A stretch of 64,000 bases of DNA from Sporodiniella umbellata (GCA_025677835.1 JAIXMR010000049.1:62001-126000); one strand, 5' to 3'; positions 1 to 12,206 are shown, counted from the stretch's first letter. Notes: generated by a model not told the origin, from the sequence alone. A program made the numbers and translations.

Positions 1-3000
1 GTGACAACGAAAACCCCCAAAGCCCTCAATGGGAAAGTGAACCAGAGCAGGAATTGTATTATATTGTTGAGCCTCAAGAAGGCGGAAATTTGTATATTTA
101 TGGTGATGGAAGACCATTAGAGGTAGAACAGAATTCAACGTGAATGTTGAATATTTATATAGATTTTAGAAACTTCCTTTTTCAATTAAAGATATTGTGG
201 CAGAATCACCTATCCGCACTAAAGACGGTATTACATACATGGGACAAAAAAATACTGTAATGATTGCCATCAATGCTAGAACAGGAGCTGTGCTACAGAG
301 GTTTGATTTTAGTGAAGAAAATAGCTATCTTTCGCTGCCTAGTCAGAAGCTAGGGCCTGGCACCATTTTTGTTGGCAGAAATGGTAAACACTTCAAAAAC
401 TTAACAACCAAAGGCTGACCTTAAATTAGAATATAAGGTCCTGATATATGACGATAAAAGCAGAAAGCTGTTGAATGTTACTTACAGCGAATATGTACCC
501 AGTAGACAAGAGAGTGACGTTCCTATGACCAGGCCGCCCTCTGATATTTATATTGCTCCAAATTCAGCGGGTTCTATTATGGGAATAAATATTACAAATG
601 GTACTCTTCTTGAGCTTGGATATATTTGTGCTAACTCTTTCTCATTTTTAAAAACAGGGAACATGCTTTGGCCAAAAGATCTACCATACCCAGTTGTAGA
701 TGTATTTGATGTATATCGACGAAAAGATTTTAGTATTGCTCTGTATCGCCAAGAGGCCCCACGGTCGCTCAACTACGGACCAGTAGGAGAAATGCTACAA
801 ATGATCAAACGACCAAATGGGCTCACTACAGCCTATGTGGGTGTTCATGAAGGCAGTCTGTACGCAATGTCCACTAAAAATTACCCGCTAGTACAGCTTT
901 CTTCTTGGGCCTCTATATACACTGGTCAAAAACCCACCGAGGGCAGAATATTGATTGAGGACACTGCAAACAGCGGATCGCGCTCTTCATGCTGCCAAGG
1001 GTGTGAGCATCACATGGAATGTATAGTTGGACAGCATATGGTCGACTACCCTGCGATTGACGGCTCATCTGTTATGAGCGAATACCCTACAAAAATGCCA
1101 ATCCCTGAGGAACAAAAGCCTGGTTTTTTCGACGAAGGATTCGGCAAATTTTGGAAAAGCTATATTCTGGTTTCTGCTGTAATTGTGTATGTATACAAAG
1201 ACCATATGGTGACCTTTTATCAAGTCAAAGTGTTGCCTAAGTGGAAACAAATTCAGAAAAAGAGAGCAAAAGTAAAAAAGACGCGAGCGAAGCTCGCTGC
1301 TGCTATTCAGGTGGAAAGAGAAAACATCAAAAGGGCAAGAGAAATCAAAGCTGGGTTGAAAAAGCAAGAAATCAAGCATGAGCCTGAACAAGGTTTCGAA
1401 ACGGAGAGAGAGTCAAGTGGCAGACAAAAAAAACTAGACAAGAGAAAGAAAAAAAAGAAGCAGGAACCCGAATCGGAACCGGACAGCGATCAAGGCACTG
1501 AATCCGACTCTGAACAGGAGCTGAAGTCAGAAAAAAGAATCAAAGTGGTTAAAACAACCTCTGCTGGCCTTGACCTTGAAAAATTCAAGCAGTCGAAATC
1601 AAAGGTGTTGGAGATCTCAGAAACAGTGCTTGGTAAGCTTGATTTTTTTTTTTTAAAAAAAAAGAGAAAAGTGTTGTATATAAGTATCATATTCATATTC
1701 ATCTATATAATAGGCTATGGAAGTCATGGTACTATAGTATATAAAGGTCAGTTTGACGGTCGCGAGGTGGCAGTTAAGCGTCTTTTGGTCGATTTCTATG
1801 ATGTTGCACTAAAAGAGGTCAAGCTACTTCAAGAGAGCGACGATCACCCTAATGTTGTTCGCTACTTTTATAAAGAGCAATCAGATCGCTTTCTGTACAT
1901 TGCTCTTGAGCTTTGCTATGGATCTCTAAACGACTATATGGAACGCTCACTGTCTCTAAACGATATGACGCTATGCGACACCATGAACCCTGCCGATATC
2001 CTATCACAGATGGTTGGTGGAATTCAGTATCTTCATTCACTTAAAATTGTTCACCGCGATATCAAACCTCATAACATCCTTCTAGCGCCTACTAAGTATC
2101 GGTCTCGCGACAGCCCAGTAGTTCGTATCTTGATTTCCGATTTTGGGCTGTGTAAGAAACTGGATGGAGAGCAGAGTAGTTTCAATTTTACCGCCGCTTC
2201 GCCTGCAGGCACCTCTGGATGGCGAGCGCCTGAACTATTAGCTGGGGCGCTTGCTACTTTTTCGGATAATAGTCAATCATCTTCTGATCCCACAGTTGTA
2301 ATGGCTGGCAGGCGGGTAAAAGCAACGCGTGCAATCGACGTTTTCTCTGCAGGCTGCGTTTTCTATTATGTGCTCAGTAGAGGTGACCATCCATTTGGTA
2401 ACCGCTTTGGAAGAGAAAACAACATTCTGAACAACGACTATGATCTAAGTAAATTGGATTCAATGGGAGAAGATGGAGTAGAAGCTAAAGACTTGGTTGA
2501 AAGAATGATCTCTACCGACCCTAGAGCGAGGTAAGAATGCAACTATTAAAGAAAAACACTAAGTTGTCGATTAGACCGAGAGCAGATCTTATTCTCTCTC
2601 ATCCTTTTTTTTGGAGTACCGCCAAACGACTTTCTTTTTTACAAGATGCTTCAGACCGTTTTGAAATTGAAGAACGCGATCCTCCCTCTCCTTTGTTATT
2701 AGAGCTGGAATCTGATGCACAGACGGTGATCGGAACAGATTGGTACAAAAAAATTGACAGGATTGTAGCCAATGACCTTGGGAAGTTTCGAAAATACGAT
2801 GGAAAACGTGTTAGGGACTTACTAAGAGCTTTAAGAAATAAGGTAAGCAGAATAAAACAACACAAAAAATACTCAACAACGTGCAGAAACACCACTGGCA
2901 AGATTTACCAACGGCAGTGAAACGAGTTTATGGAGAACCGCCCAACAAATTTCTCTATTACTTTACAGCAAGATTCCCTCACTTATTATTGCATACATAT

Positions 3001-3060
3001 TATGTTGTTGCACGTCACCCACAGTTGAGAAAAGAAGCATCCTTGGGACAATATTTTTAG
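1..3060 (+). CDS. IRE1: IRE1-like ER stress sensor: kinase plus KEN endoribonuclease (5' end outside window)
   Basis: Transmembrane sensor of unfolded proteins in the ER; in the family, luminal clustering activates the cytosolic kinase and the KEN RNase that splices a bZIP mRNA. Exons read here: 1-122, 170-383, 430-1632, 1714-2530, 2575-2842 and 2887-3060. The luminal part shows LPFSIKD, a glycine-rich propeller-like region and VTYSEYVP. A short hydrophobic stretch near 1160-1195 (SYILVSAVIVYVY) is the likely membrane segment, followed by a highly charged Lys/Glu linker. The kinase begins LGYGSHGTIVYKG, with HRDIKPHNILL and DFGLCKKL. The KEN domain has DWYKKIDRIVANDLGK, HHWQDLP and YYFTARFPHLLLH. 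The stop at 3058-3060 lies 64 bp from the stop of the convergent Kelch-BTB gene. The intron 1633-1713 is 81 nt without a stop, so a naive ORF wrongly includes it as a hydrophobic insert just before the kinase. Identity is strong; the start lies upstream of the window. Confidence 0.93.
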
Positions 3061-3124
3061 AAAACAAAAATAAAACCACTTTCGTTTCTTTGTTTCTTTC
3101 TTTTTTTTTTTTTAATTAAAAATT

Positions 3125-5120
3125 TCAAGACACCAATGTCTCTTCACTATCATGACTACGTAGGAGTCGACCTAAAGATTCCCTCTGATATAGTCTGTTT
3201 TCTGTGTTGAATTTCATTGTGTGTCTGTTGGTTGACAGGTGAACCGGTGTGGCTGCAGCTGATTTGTAAATTAACTGTGTTGAGTGGGAGCGTTGGTGAA
3301 CCTCTAATACGGCTTCTTCTGGTACAGCGTCTAAAAACTGAAGGCGTACAAAAGGGGGCATATGCATAAGCACGTTTGATTTTAGCACAGTACCATAGTT
3401 TTTGAACATAAAGTCCAATACCAACTGTCTGAGTCCTGCCTCTTCTGCCATTATCGCTTTTTCAAAAATCGCCCCACAATGCTCAATAGTAAAATAACGA
3501 CGGTAGAGAGCTAGACAACAGATCTTCTTTAGCTTGGTGAGTAAGTACATGTTGGCTAGTATCAGTAAGTCACAGAGGATTTCACATGATTCATTATCTT
3601 CAAGTCCATCGTTGTAAAGGTACTTTAAAAAGGCCATCACCACCTCATAACTCTCAGGAACACTCAATCGACCCTGTTGTGTCTCCACCATTCCTGATCT
3701 GCACATATTGTTGAAATGCGGCCAGCGCGTAACCAAAATTACCTGATGTACATGTATTTCTTGGCCATTAGAAGGGACAATGATAAAATCTGAGAGTTCG
3801 GGATTATTTAAAAACTTTGAGAATTCTAAAGAGAACTGAGGTGGTGGTATATCGTATAGTCCTAAAGACTCGCTTTGAATGACCAGAGCATCTCTTAAAA
3901 AAGGAATATGAATTTAGTCGAAAAAGTGTCTATACATCAATATATATCTTTTTAACTACCTAAAATGGTCATATCCTTGTGGTCGATGTTGGTCTGTGTT
4001 TCCCAGAAACAGGAGGTCATGCATTTTTACTTGATCTGAAGCTTTTTGAGTTATAATAGTAAAGTAATTCCAGCCGCCCATGTCAAAAATAGAGTGCGAT
4101 TCTTGTTTTTGCCATTCCAGGGTATCTAAGTCAAGCATCCAAAGGCCATATACGTTTTCGTTTTTAGTTTGATCTGCCAGGTATCGACCAAAAACAACTA
4201 GTTTGCCGCATATTGCTTCACAAAAATGCTGGCTTTTGAGTAGAACCATTTGACGAGAGCCACTGAGGACTAAATGAGGGGTATAGGGAGGGGTATTGAG
4301 ATTAAGGGAGAATAGATCAGAGACTGTGTTGCCTTGTTCGTCTTTGCCAGCGTAAATATACATTTTGTGTCCAATCAGGGTTGCTGAGTGATTATAACGA
4401 GGGGGTATACCGTGGTATTTGGTCCACGTAAAAGTAATTAGGTCCAATACACTCAATTCATCCAAAACATATGTACCTAAAATCATTATAAGAGTATGTC
4501 AGTTTTTTTTTTTCTGGTTTTGTTTTAAATCTATAGAGACATAGATACATTTGTATCTTTCTTTATAGGCTTTTTCAATTACACTCTGAATTTTTTGCAA
4601 ATCCTCCGTATATAAACAGTTTATTGTCAAAGACCAATGCACTATGCAAATATCTAGCAGGTACGTTCTCTACTATATTTGGCTGGTGCCAAGAGGAGGT
4701 GGTAATATCGTATATATGAACATCATTATAATAGTCTTGTGCTGCATCGCATCCGCCTAAACAAACAGTTAATGGTACAAATAAATACACAAACTATTTA
4801 ATCCTTACCAAATATAATAATGCAGTTATTCCACAAAGTAGCTGTGTGCCCATATCTTTCTCGCGGTGGAGTTCCTTTCACATTCTAAAAAGAATAGCAA
4901 ATATAGAATACAAAATCAGCTATACAGTTGAGGACATGTATGATTCTTCTTTCTTTACTTGAGCCATTTCCCACTTCATTCGGTTTAAGTCGAGTATGTG
5001 CAAATGATTTGTAACGTTGCCACCGCCACCAAAAACAAACAAACGTTCATCTGCTTTTACAAAACTTGGCCTCCATAATCCAACTAAATTATTCCCTGTT
5101 GTTCTAACGGCTTGTCTCAT
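3125..5120 (-). CDS. Kelch-repeat protein with C-terminal BTB domain (Ral2/LZTR1-like arrangement)
   Basis: Multi-exon gene. The N-terminal two thirds hold about five Kelch blades: LFVFGGGG, ARYLHSALVFDNKLFIYGG and RYNHSATLIGHKMYIYAG are typical blade strands followed by W or Y positions. The C-terminal third is a BTB/POZ fold: LSDFIIVPSNGQEIHVHQ, then YEVVMAFLKYLYNDGLE and the ILANMYLLTKLKKIC helix pair. Introns interrupt the blades near 3740-3755, 3900-3957, 4490-4575, 4760-4810 and 4890-4930. The chosen start (ATG at 5118-5120) begins MRQAVRTTGNN. An upstream in-frame stretch is low-complexity F/L/Y and unlikely to be coding. Kelch-BTB proteins are often Cullin-3 adaptors; the order Kelch then BTB matches LZTR1 and fission-yeast Ral2, which act on Ras. 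That functional link is inference. The gene is convergent with IRE1. Confidence 0.8.
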
Positions 5121-6134
5121 TTGATAGTAAAAGTGATAGTGATGATAATTATGTAAAGTGTAAGAAAAAATGTATAAGATAAAGATTAAGAAAAGAAATA
5201 AAAAAATAAAAAAAGACAAGAAATCAAATATTTATGTGGTTGTTTTTTATAGTTGATGTGTAAAGACAAAATAATAACAATAATAAAAATAAAAGAAAAA
5301 AGAAAGAGAGGAGTATGTGGATAGTACAAGCGTTCATATATGTTCATATTGTTTATTTTTGTCTTGTTCAAATACAAAAGATCTTCTTCTCCCCTTTTGT
5401 GCTCCTTGTGTTATAAACATTTAAGAAAAAAATGGGTTATAATGCGTCTATAAGGAACAGGCATATATGTGTAACATTCTTGAAGTTTGTTTTTCTTTCC
5501 TTTTTTTTTTTTTTTTTTTTTTTGCATTAGCAAACAAATACAGCAATTAAAAAAAAGATAATTGCATGTATAGTAATAAGGACTAAGGTAGTGGTTTTGA
5601 GATATGTTTGTGTGACAGGCAAATATTTTACAAAAATTGTGTCAAGCTTATATATACTGTGTAAAAAAAAAGGAGTATGAAGAAGAGGAGGAGAGCGGGA
5701 TGCATACAAACATGTGTCATAAATAGGGTCCGATAGTCAACTCCAGAATAAAAAAAGCAAGAAAGAAATAGATCAAATTATTACTGCATAATACACCTAG
5801 TTTTTATTGTACCACATCCAAAGAGAAGAACATTCTGTTTTGTCACTTCTTTTACTATCCTTGAAAGGAGACTTCTTTTTTTTTTAAAAAAATGTAACAG
5901 TAAAGAAAAACGACAAACAAAGTATATGTTAAATTGACAGAGACCTTTTATTTTTTAATTAAGTTTATTGACCGCGTGTTACATTAATAATTATAGGAGC
6001 ACAGTTGTATACTTTCTTTCTTCTTTTCTTTGTCTTAAAGCACTTACACTCTTTCACAAACAAATCATATTTTCATTCCTTTTTTTCCCTTTCCGAGCAC
6101 GATATCCTTATTTATTTATATACCATAATTTTAT
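5121..6134. other. Intergenic region between Kelch-BTB and PAK kinase genes
   Basis: About 1 kb of AT-rich DNA between two divergent gene starts, with long T runs (near 5500-5522) and a T10/A7 palindrome at 5876-5892. The open frames here are low-complexity F/L/Y translations of these tracts. It should contain both promoters; no specific site could be supported. Confidence 0.5.
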
Positions 6135-8428
6135 ATGACCGAAAAAATCAAAGAAGGCTATTTGTCTGTAAAAGAGGATGGCTTGAGGGCTTGGATATGG
6201 TCAAAACGTTATTGCGTTTTAAGAGATCAGGCATTAACATTTCACAGAAATGAGGCAAGTGATTACTTTGCATCCATTTATATCTCAGAAAGCCGGTTTT
6301 AACAACTTTCATCTAGCAATCTGGACAATGTGTAGCTCTCATCTTTTTAAAAGAAATAACTTCAGTTACTAGAACAGACCTCAAACCTTATTGTTTTGAA
6401 ACTGCTACCAAAGACAAAACTTATTTTATTGCTTGCAAAAACGATGAAGAGCTTTACTCTTGGATGGATGAAATATACAATGTAATTTAGTGGCTGTTCA
6501 AAATTCCGTCTAACGTATTGTTTATTAGAGATCTACTGTGGGCGCATCCGGACCAACAAATTTTGTGCACGAAGTTCATGTTGGCTTTGACCCTCTCACA
6601 GGCGCCTTTACGGTAAGCATCTAGTACTTGAATACAAACTCCGGGTATCTAAATTAATGCCAATACATAGGGTATGCCTGATCAATGGACAAAACTACTA
6701 AAAGGTTCTGCTATTACGGCCGAAGACGCAGCAAAAAATCCTCAAGCTGTATTGGATGTTTTAGAGTTTTATACAGAGCAAACGAAAAGAGAAGCAGAAG
6801 AGTATGGTAGTTCTAACTTACAAGGTGCTGTTGAAAGACTGAGCGACGATCGGTGGGCCGCTTTGATTCAAGAGAAAAAACAACCCCAGGGGCCCCCAAG
6901 GCCTGCCCCTCCAAGGCCTGCTCCCCCTCCTCCTCATGCTAAGAGACCTCAAGATATACATGATATGATGGACGATTTGTCAATCCGAAGCGTAGGTTTT
7001 CCATATACACATGATAACTATACTAGGGTATAAACTTTTTTTTTATATAGCCTAAATCCCCTATGGATCCTCGTTACGTTGTAATATATAAACATCGTAC
7101 CTTTGCCGTATTCAAGTACTTAACCTATATGTAGGGAAACTCTTCTAGTTCAAACAAGCCTTTATATGATGAGCGTATAATGCAAGAGCGTCAACAGTTA
7201 GAAATAGAGCTTCGTGAACGAGAAAAAAAATTAAAAGAACAAGAGAAGATCCGCGATCAACAAGCTCAGATTGAACGCGAGAGAGCACGTAAGCAAGAGA
7301 TGGAAATACGCGAGCGTGAGCGAGAAAAAGCCGCAGAAAAAGTTTCTCAACCTAAAAAAAAAGTGGAGCAACGTATTAGCACTATGACAGAAGCTCAAAT
7401 CATGGAGCAATTGAGTAAGACTACAAGAAATACATTCGAGATTCAATACTCACTATAGGACAGAAAAAGTAGTAACTTCTGGCGATCCTAACGAGTTATA
7501 CAAAAAGATTAAGCGTGTTGGTCAAGGGTAAGACAGCTAAAAATTTGTAAGTATCTTACTGATTCGACATGCAATCAGAGCATCAGGATCTGTTTTTGTT
7601 GCTACGTCTTTGGCTACAAACTCAAAAGTGGCTATTAAGCAGATGGACCTTGCAAGCCAACCTCGTAAAGACTTGATTGTTACAGAAATCTTGGTTATGA
7701 AAGAATCTCAACATCCCAATATTGTTAATTTCCTTGATTCCTTCCTCGTTAGAAACAGCGATCTCTGGGTTATTATGGAGTACATGGAAGGCGGTGCCTT
7801 GACTGATGTAATTGACAACAATACCATGAACGAATTACAAATAGCAACTGTGTGTCGCGAGGTAAAACACTTCTAGTATAGTCACGGTAAAAAGGGGTGC
7901 TTATTTTTTTTTTATGAACAGACAACTGCTGGTCTTCACCACCTGCATAGCCAAAATATCCTGCACAGAGATATCAAATCTGATAACATTCTGTTAAATG
8001 CTCACGGCCAGGTTAAAATCAGTGACTTTGGTTTCTGCGCCAAACTGACGGATCAAAGAAACAAGCGTGCTACTATGGTCGGTACTCCCTACTGGATGGC
8101 CCCTGAGGTTGTCAAGCAGAAAGAGTATGGCGCCAAGGTAGACATTTGGTCTTTAGGCATCATGGCTATTGAAATGATCGAAAATGAGCCTCCTTACTTG
8201 GACGAGGAGCCTCTTAAGGCTCTTTATTTGATCGCTACAAACGGCACTCCTACACTTAAAAACCCCGAAAAACTTTCTAGAGACCTCAAAAGCTTTTTAG
8301 CTGTCTGTTTATGTGTCGATGTTCGATCCCGAGCAACAGCTGAAGAATTGATGGCACACGATTTTATAAAAAAGGCAGGTCCTTTAGAGATATTGGCTCC
8401 TTTAGTTAAATTCAAAACAAAACATTAA
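6135..8428 (+). CDS. CLA4: p21-activated protein kinase with PH and CRIB domains (Cla4-type)
   Basis: Ste20/PAK family serine/threonine kinase that acts downstream of Cdc42/Rac in polarity, septins and hyphal growth. Start: ATG at 6135, [16 protein letters not shown], which begins a PH domain ([19 protein letters not shown]; second exon [16 protein letters not shown]). A CRIB motif follows near 6531-6612 ([20 protein letters not shown]). Next come a linker with WTKLL, a proline-rich patch near 6885-6940, an acidic/basic coiled coil (7180-7420), and the kinase: [41 protein letters not shown]. At least seven exons, with introns such as 6613-6670, 7030-7135, 7530-7580 and 7863-7920. PH plus CRIB plus kinase distinguishes Cla4 from Ste20, which lacks PH. 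The stop is only 18 bp from the stop of the convergent NCBP3 gene. Confidence 0.92.
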
Positions 8429-8446
8429 AAATCACAACCTATTTTA

Positions 8447-9322
8447 TTACTCTTCTTTTTTTTCTTGCTTTTTTCCTAGTCTTTGCTTCAGGCGCTCAGG
8501 AATATCATGTTGAACGGGCGAAGCAGATCTTTCTCTAACTGGCGAAGCAGATCTACGGTCTCTTCTTCTTTCTGACCTACTTACTCTGTTTCCCAGTCGT
8601 TCAAACACACTTCGACCATCCCCTCCACTTCTACTCATTCTTTCTTTCAATTCCTTTCGTGCTTCAACACGCTCTTGAGAAATTTCATGTCCTTTATGGC
8701 CATAGACTTTGTAGTATTGACTTCTAAAGCGAGCCCCACGTCTTTTTATATCGTCCTCAGTGGCTATACGAATAAAGAGGCTATCCACTGTTTTTTCGTC
8801 CTGTACCAGAGGCTTTGCTTTCAAGAGTGTTCTATGATTTAAAGATTCCAAAGTATCTTCCAATAGCAACTCTCCAGCTAATGCCTGCGCATTTTCTACT
8901 GAGTTCATCACCAAATTACCTATCAAATACAATAAGTTCTTTTTTCTTTTTAAATGAAAACAAAATTACATGAAGTATCATCAATCCATTCTACGGAGAC
9001 CAAATTTTCAGAGTTGTTTGCATAAGTCCTCACTTGATCCGTACTCAAATCATCTACCCCGCGCAAGTATATAGCTACGTTTCGTGGATCGGGCTCAAAT
9101 CGGTCTATAGGTTCATCTTCTACCAAATAGGTACTGCTTTTCGCATCTTCTGCATCGGTCGCGTTTAACTCCCTTACGTTTTGCTGTTCTTGAGCTTCAT
9201 CATATGCTTTGAATTCCTCATCCATCTCTAAATCTGTTTCAAATTAAGTCATGAAAAGTAGCTTTATTGTCTAGAAAAAATAAAACGAAAAAAAAACCTA
9301 ATTCCATTTCCTCTTTCATCAT
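8447..9322 (-). CDS. NCBP3: Nuclear cap-binding protein subunit 3 (NCBP3/C17orf85-like)
   Basis: RNA-binding protein of the alternative nuclear cap-binding complex in animals. Three exons: 9298-9322 (MMKEEMEL), 8970-9233 and 8447-8919. The RRM-like core reads AIYLRGVDDLSTDQVRTYA, then VSVEWIDDTSCN, which matches the family signature W(L/I)DDTSCN. After the second intron comes NLVMNSVENA, then IATEDDIKRRGARFRSQYY, matching the conserved RxAxxxDxKxxGARxxSxYY block. The tail is Arg/Ser-rich (RSERRRDRRSASPVRERSAS) and then basic, as expected for a nuclear RNA factor. It is shorter (about 250 aa) than the animal proteins. The start is 74 bp from the start of the divergent FG-GAP gene, so the two share a promoter region. 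Function in fungi is inferred from the family. Confidence 0.78.
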
Positions 9323-9396
9323 CTTGGGAGAGAAAGATGTAGAAAAACACTGTATTTTTTAACGCCGCTTTTCCTTCTCTACTTTTTTTCTGAAAA

Positions 9397-10669
9397 ATGT
9401 CGACTTGTATCCATAGACTATGGACTACTAAATTGTCAGACTCTGTAAACTGTTTGACAGTTGGAAAACCATTTTTAAAAGATTTTAGCGAGGAAAATGA
9501 CATCTTGATTGGAACGACAGCAGGACGCGTTTTAATTCTAAACCAAACTAAAGTATATACGATACACCAATGCACTTTTCAGACTAAATAATATGAAGCC
9601 AGCCTATAGAATGTTTGCTTGAAACCAAAGGTGGCTCCATTCAAGCAATAAAGCTACACGATCTTACTGGTTATGGAGCTCTTGATCTTGTAGTTGGTGA
9701 CTGTGACGGTGTAGTTACTCTATTTTCGAGGCAAAAGATTTTAAGTAAGCGTGAAGTGGGGTCAGCTATTACAGATATCGTGATCGATAAAGATTTAGGT
9801 AAACGAAAGGTCTTCCTTTAAGCCTGTTACATACAGCTGAACATTTAAGAGTTAGCGGATGCGAAATTATTACTGGAAGCATGAATGGTGTTGTTAATAG
9901 TTTTCAACAGCATGACGCTTTATGGAAAATCAACATATCAGAAGAATCATCGAAACTAGCTTTACTAGAGACAGTAAGTACAGGCAATGAATGAATCTCT
10001 AAGGTCATCCCTCTTAAAAAAGAGGTATATATAGAAAGGGCGTCGGTCTCCTTCAGTGCACTGTATGCTTTCAACAGTAATGAAAGATAGATACAATATG
10101 GATATGGCATGCTTGATGATTTGTGATGGGTGGCCTTTTGTTCATTTCGTAAAAAACGGCGAGAGAACCATGTCACTAAGGACACCTGCTGTTATACAAT
10201 CGGTACATTACAAAGGAGCTCCTACAAACAAGGCTAAAGGGTTATGTAATAGATCTGTTCTGGGAATTTCATTAATTCAAACACACTAAGAAAATTTCTA
10301 AAACCTGGAGACAAAGCTAGAGCAGGTACAGACAAATTGGAAGACCAGCAGATATTGCTGGGTGGAAAAGATGGATGCGTATATATTATGATCAACTTTG
10401 AGATTTTTCCCTGGATAAAAGTTGAGTTTTCTATCACCAATATTCTCAGATGGAGACCATCCAACTTCAAAAAAGAAGCGACAGATCTTTTGGTGTGTAC
10501 AGGGCACTCTAATGAAGTGCTTATATTCCAAAATGAAGAAAAAGTAGCAACAATAAATACTTCAGATTGGCCCCATGCGGTAACGTTGGGAGATATCAAT
10601 GCAGACGGGAAAGATGAGCTTATCTTGGGACTACTAAATCAAACTATAGATGTGTACGAGTACATTTAA
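9397..10669 (+). CDS. FG-GAP/beta-propeller protein, ITFG2-like
   Basis: Spliced gene starting MSTCIHRLWTTKLSDSVNCL at 9397. Exon joins that keep frame: about 9397-9552 to 9596 onward (acceptor gccag before CCTATAGAATG), then near 9797 to 9851, 9971-10004, 10201-10270 and on to the stop at 10669. Repeated blade motifs are visible: NDILIGTTAGRVLIL, GALDLVVGDCDGVVTLF, CEIITGSMNGVVNSF, QQILLGGKDGCVYI, and near the C-terminus LGDINADGKDELILG, a calcium-loop-like FG-GAP motif. This pattern, the size of about 370-400 aa and the blade spacing resemble ITFG2, a subunit of the KICSTOR complex that restrains mTORC1 by anchoring GATOR1 on lysosomes. I cannot exclude another FG-GAP propeller protein. It shares a 74-bp intergenic region with NCBP3. 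Confidence 0.55.
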
Positions 10670-10771
10670 TAAAAGACCCGGGGTTTTATTCTCGTTTTTT
10701 CAAAAAAAAAAAAAAAAGAGAAGTACAGTGTCAAGCCACACAGCCATTTTTGCACGTTTTGCTCTTGCAAC

Positions 10772-12165
10772 ATGAAACTTCAATTCGAGCTCAAAGAGCT
10801 TCCTAACAACGCTCGTCGGGGAACACTACAGTTCATTGAAAAAAACAAAACAATACAAACGCCCAATTGTTTGACTTACAGTCTTCGAGGCTCAGTGCCT
10901 CATTTAGTAGCTGACAACTTGTCGCCCTTGCCAATTGAGCTTATTCAGGTGTCTCTCGAACAACTGTAAAAACAAAAAAAGCAAACAATTTCATACATCA
11001 AAGAGGAAATTTATTTTATTACTGTTTGTAGCCTGGAGCATAAAGACACCTCCTCATTCAAATATCCTCATGGCTTACATAAATATCTGCATCATGAAGT
11101 AAATAATACATTAAACAAAGAATGCACTTGTTAATTTTTTATATTTTTAAATAAGGACAAGCTTCTTTTTTGCGACCTTCGTGATCCACTTAAGCTAGTG
11201 CCCACTTCTTTTAATACCGATAAATATCTATCTGTTGAGTCACACGGAGGGGTACGCCAAGTAACACCAGAGCTGTGGGCGGAAGCCATGAAATCTTATC
11301 AGCCTGATTTAGTAGCACCCATGGTGGATACAATTACAGATTTAGATGCCAAGCCAAAACGCATTATTCGATCTGTGAACCGGTCTCTGCGTTGGTTAGA
11401 CGATAACTTGGCTCAAGCAAAGGTACTACTCAGTCCATCTTTACTTGCTCGTTTACTCACTAGTCAAAGACACTTGATATTCCACTTTTCGCACACGTAA
11501 TGGGTCATACTCATGCCGAAGAACGCATACGATCAGCTAAAGAAACTGCTCAGCGTGATGTAGAAGGGTTTATTATCAATTTACTTGGGCTGGATCGCGA
11601 ACAAACGATGGCTTTATTGCGGGTCTCTACAGACGCGCTGCCTGCCAACAAGCCTAGATTATGCTATGGATTGGCTACGCCTGAGAAAATACTTGAAGGG
11701 ATTTCGAATGGCATTGATTTGTTCGACGGAAGCTACGCCTATAAAGCTACTGAAAAAGGAAGAGCGATTGTATTCCGACTGGGATGTGAAGAAGCCAAGG
11801 AATCAGTACCCAAAACACTTGATTTGTGGGATCCTATTTTTGCACACGATTTTTCCGCTTTAGATCCTGAATGCGGCTGTCATAGTTGTAGCCGACCCCA
11901 CAATCGAGCTTTTATACATCACCTGTTGAATGCTCACGAAATGCTTGGGCCACTTTTAATAATGAGCCACAACATCTATCAATTAGACCGGTTTATGAGA
12001 GACATTCGAGATAGCATTGACGATAATACTTTTGAGCAAAAAAAAGATATATTTATGAAACACTATAGTCATGCAGTAGAGTTGGACGGCAAGAAAAGCC
12101 ATGTAGATGAAGTAGACAATGAGTCTTTGGGAGTCCCATTAAAGAAAAAAAGAACTATCCTTTAG
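10772..12165 (+). CDS. QTRT2: Queuine tRNA-ribosyltransferase accessory subunit 2
   Basis: Non-catalytic partner of QTRT1 in the enzyme that exchanges guanine-34 for queuine in tRNAs with GUN anticodons. Exons: 10772-10948, a second short exon around 11034-11098 (KDTSSFKYPHGLHKYLHHE), 11157-11418 and about 11483-12165. Diagnostic features: SHGGVRQVTPELW, a TIM-barrel segment (RLCYGLATPEKILEGISNGIDLFDGSY), and the zinc site CGCHSC...H in ECGCHSCSRPHNRAFIHHLL, followed by LNAHEMLGPLLIMSHN. Queuine-salvage enzymes in eukaryotes are heterodimers and this sequence fits the accessory subunit better than the catalytic one. The stop is 41 bp from the stop of the convergent dihydroorotase gene. The exact boundaries of exon 2 are uncertain. 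Confidence 0.85.
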
Positions 12166-12206
12166 ATGGTCTTTGTAAATACAAAGTTTTTTTTTTTTTT
12201 TAATAT

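Noticed and set aside
1490..1702. Antisense ORF and hydrophobic segment before the IRE1 kinase
   Set aside because: The hydrophobic segment is an intron with clear GT...AG ends; removing it restores LGYGSHGT. The antisense frame is a shadow.
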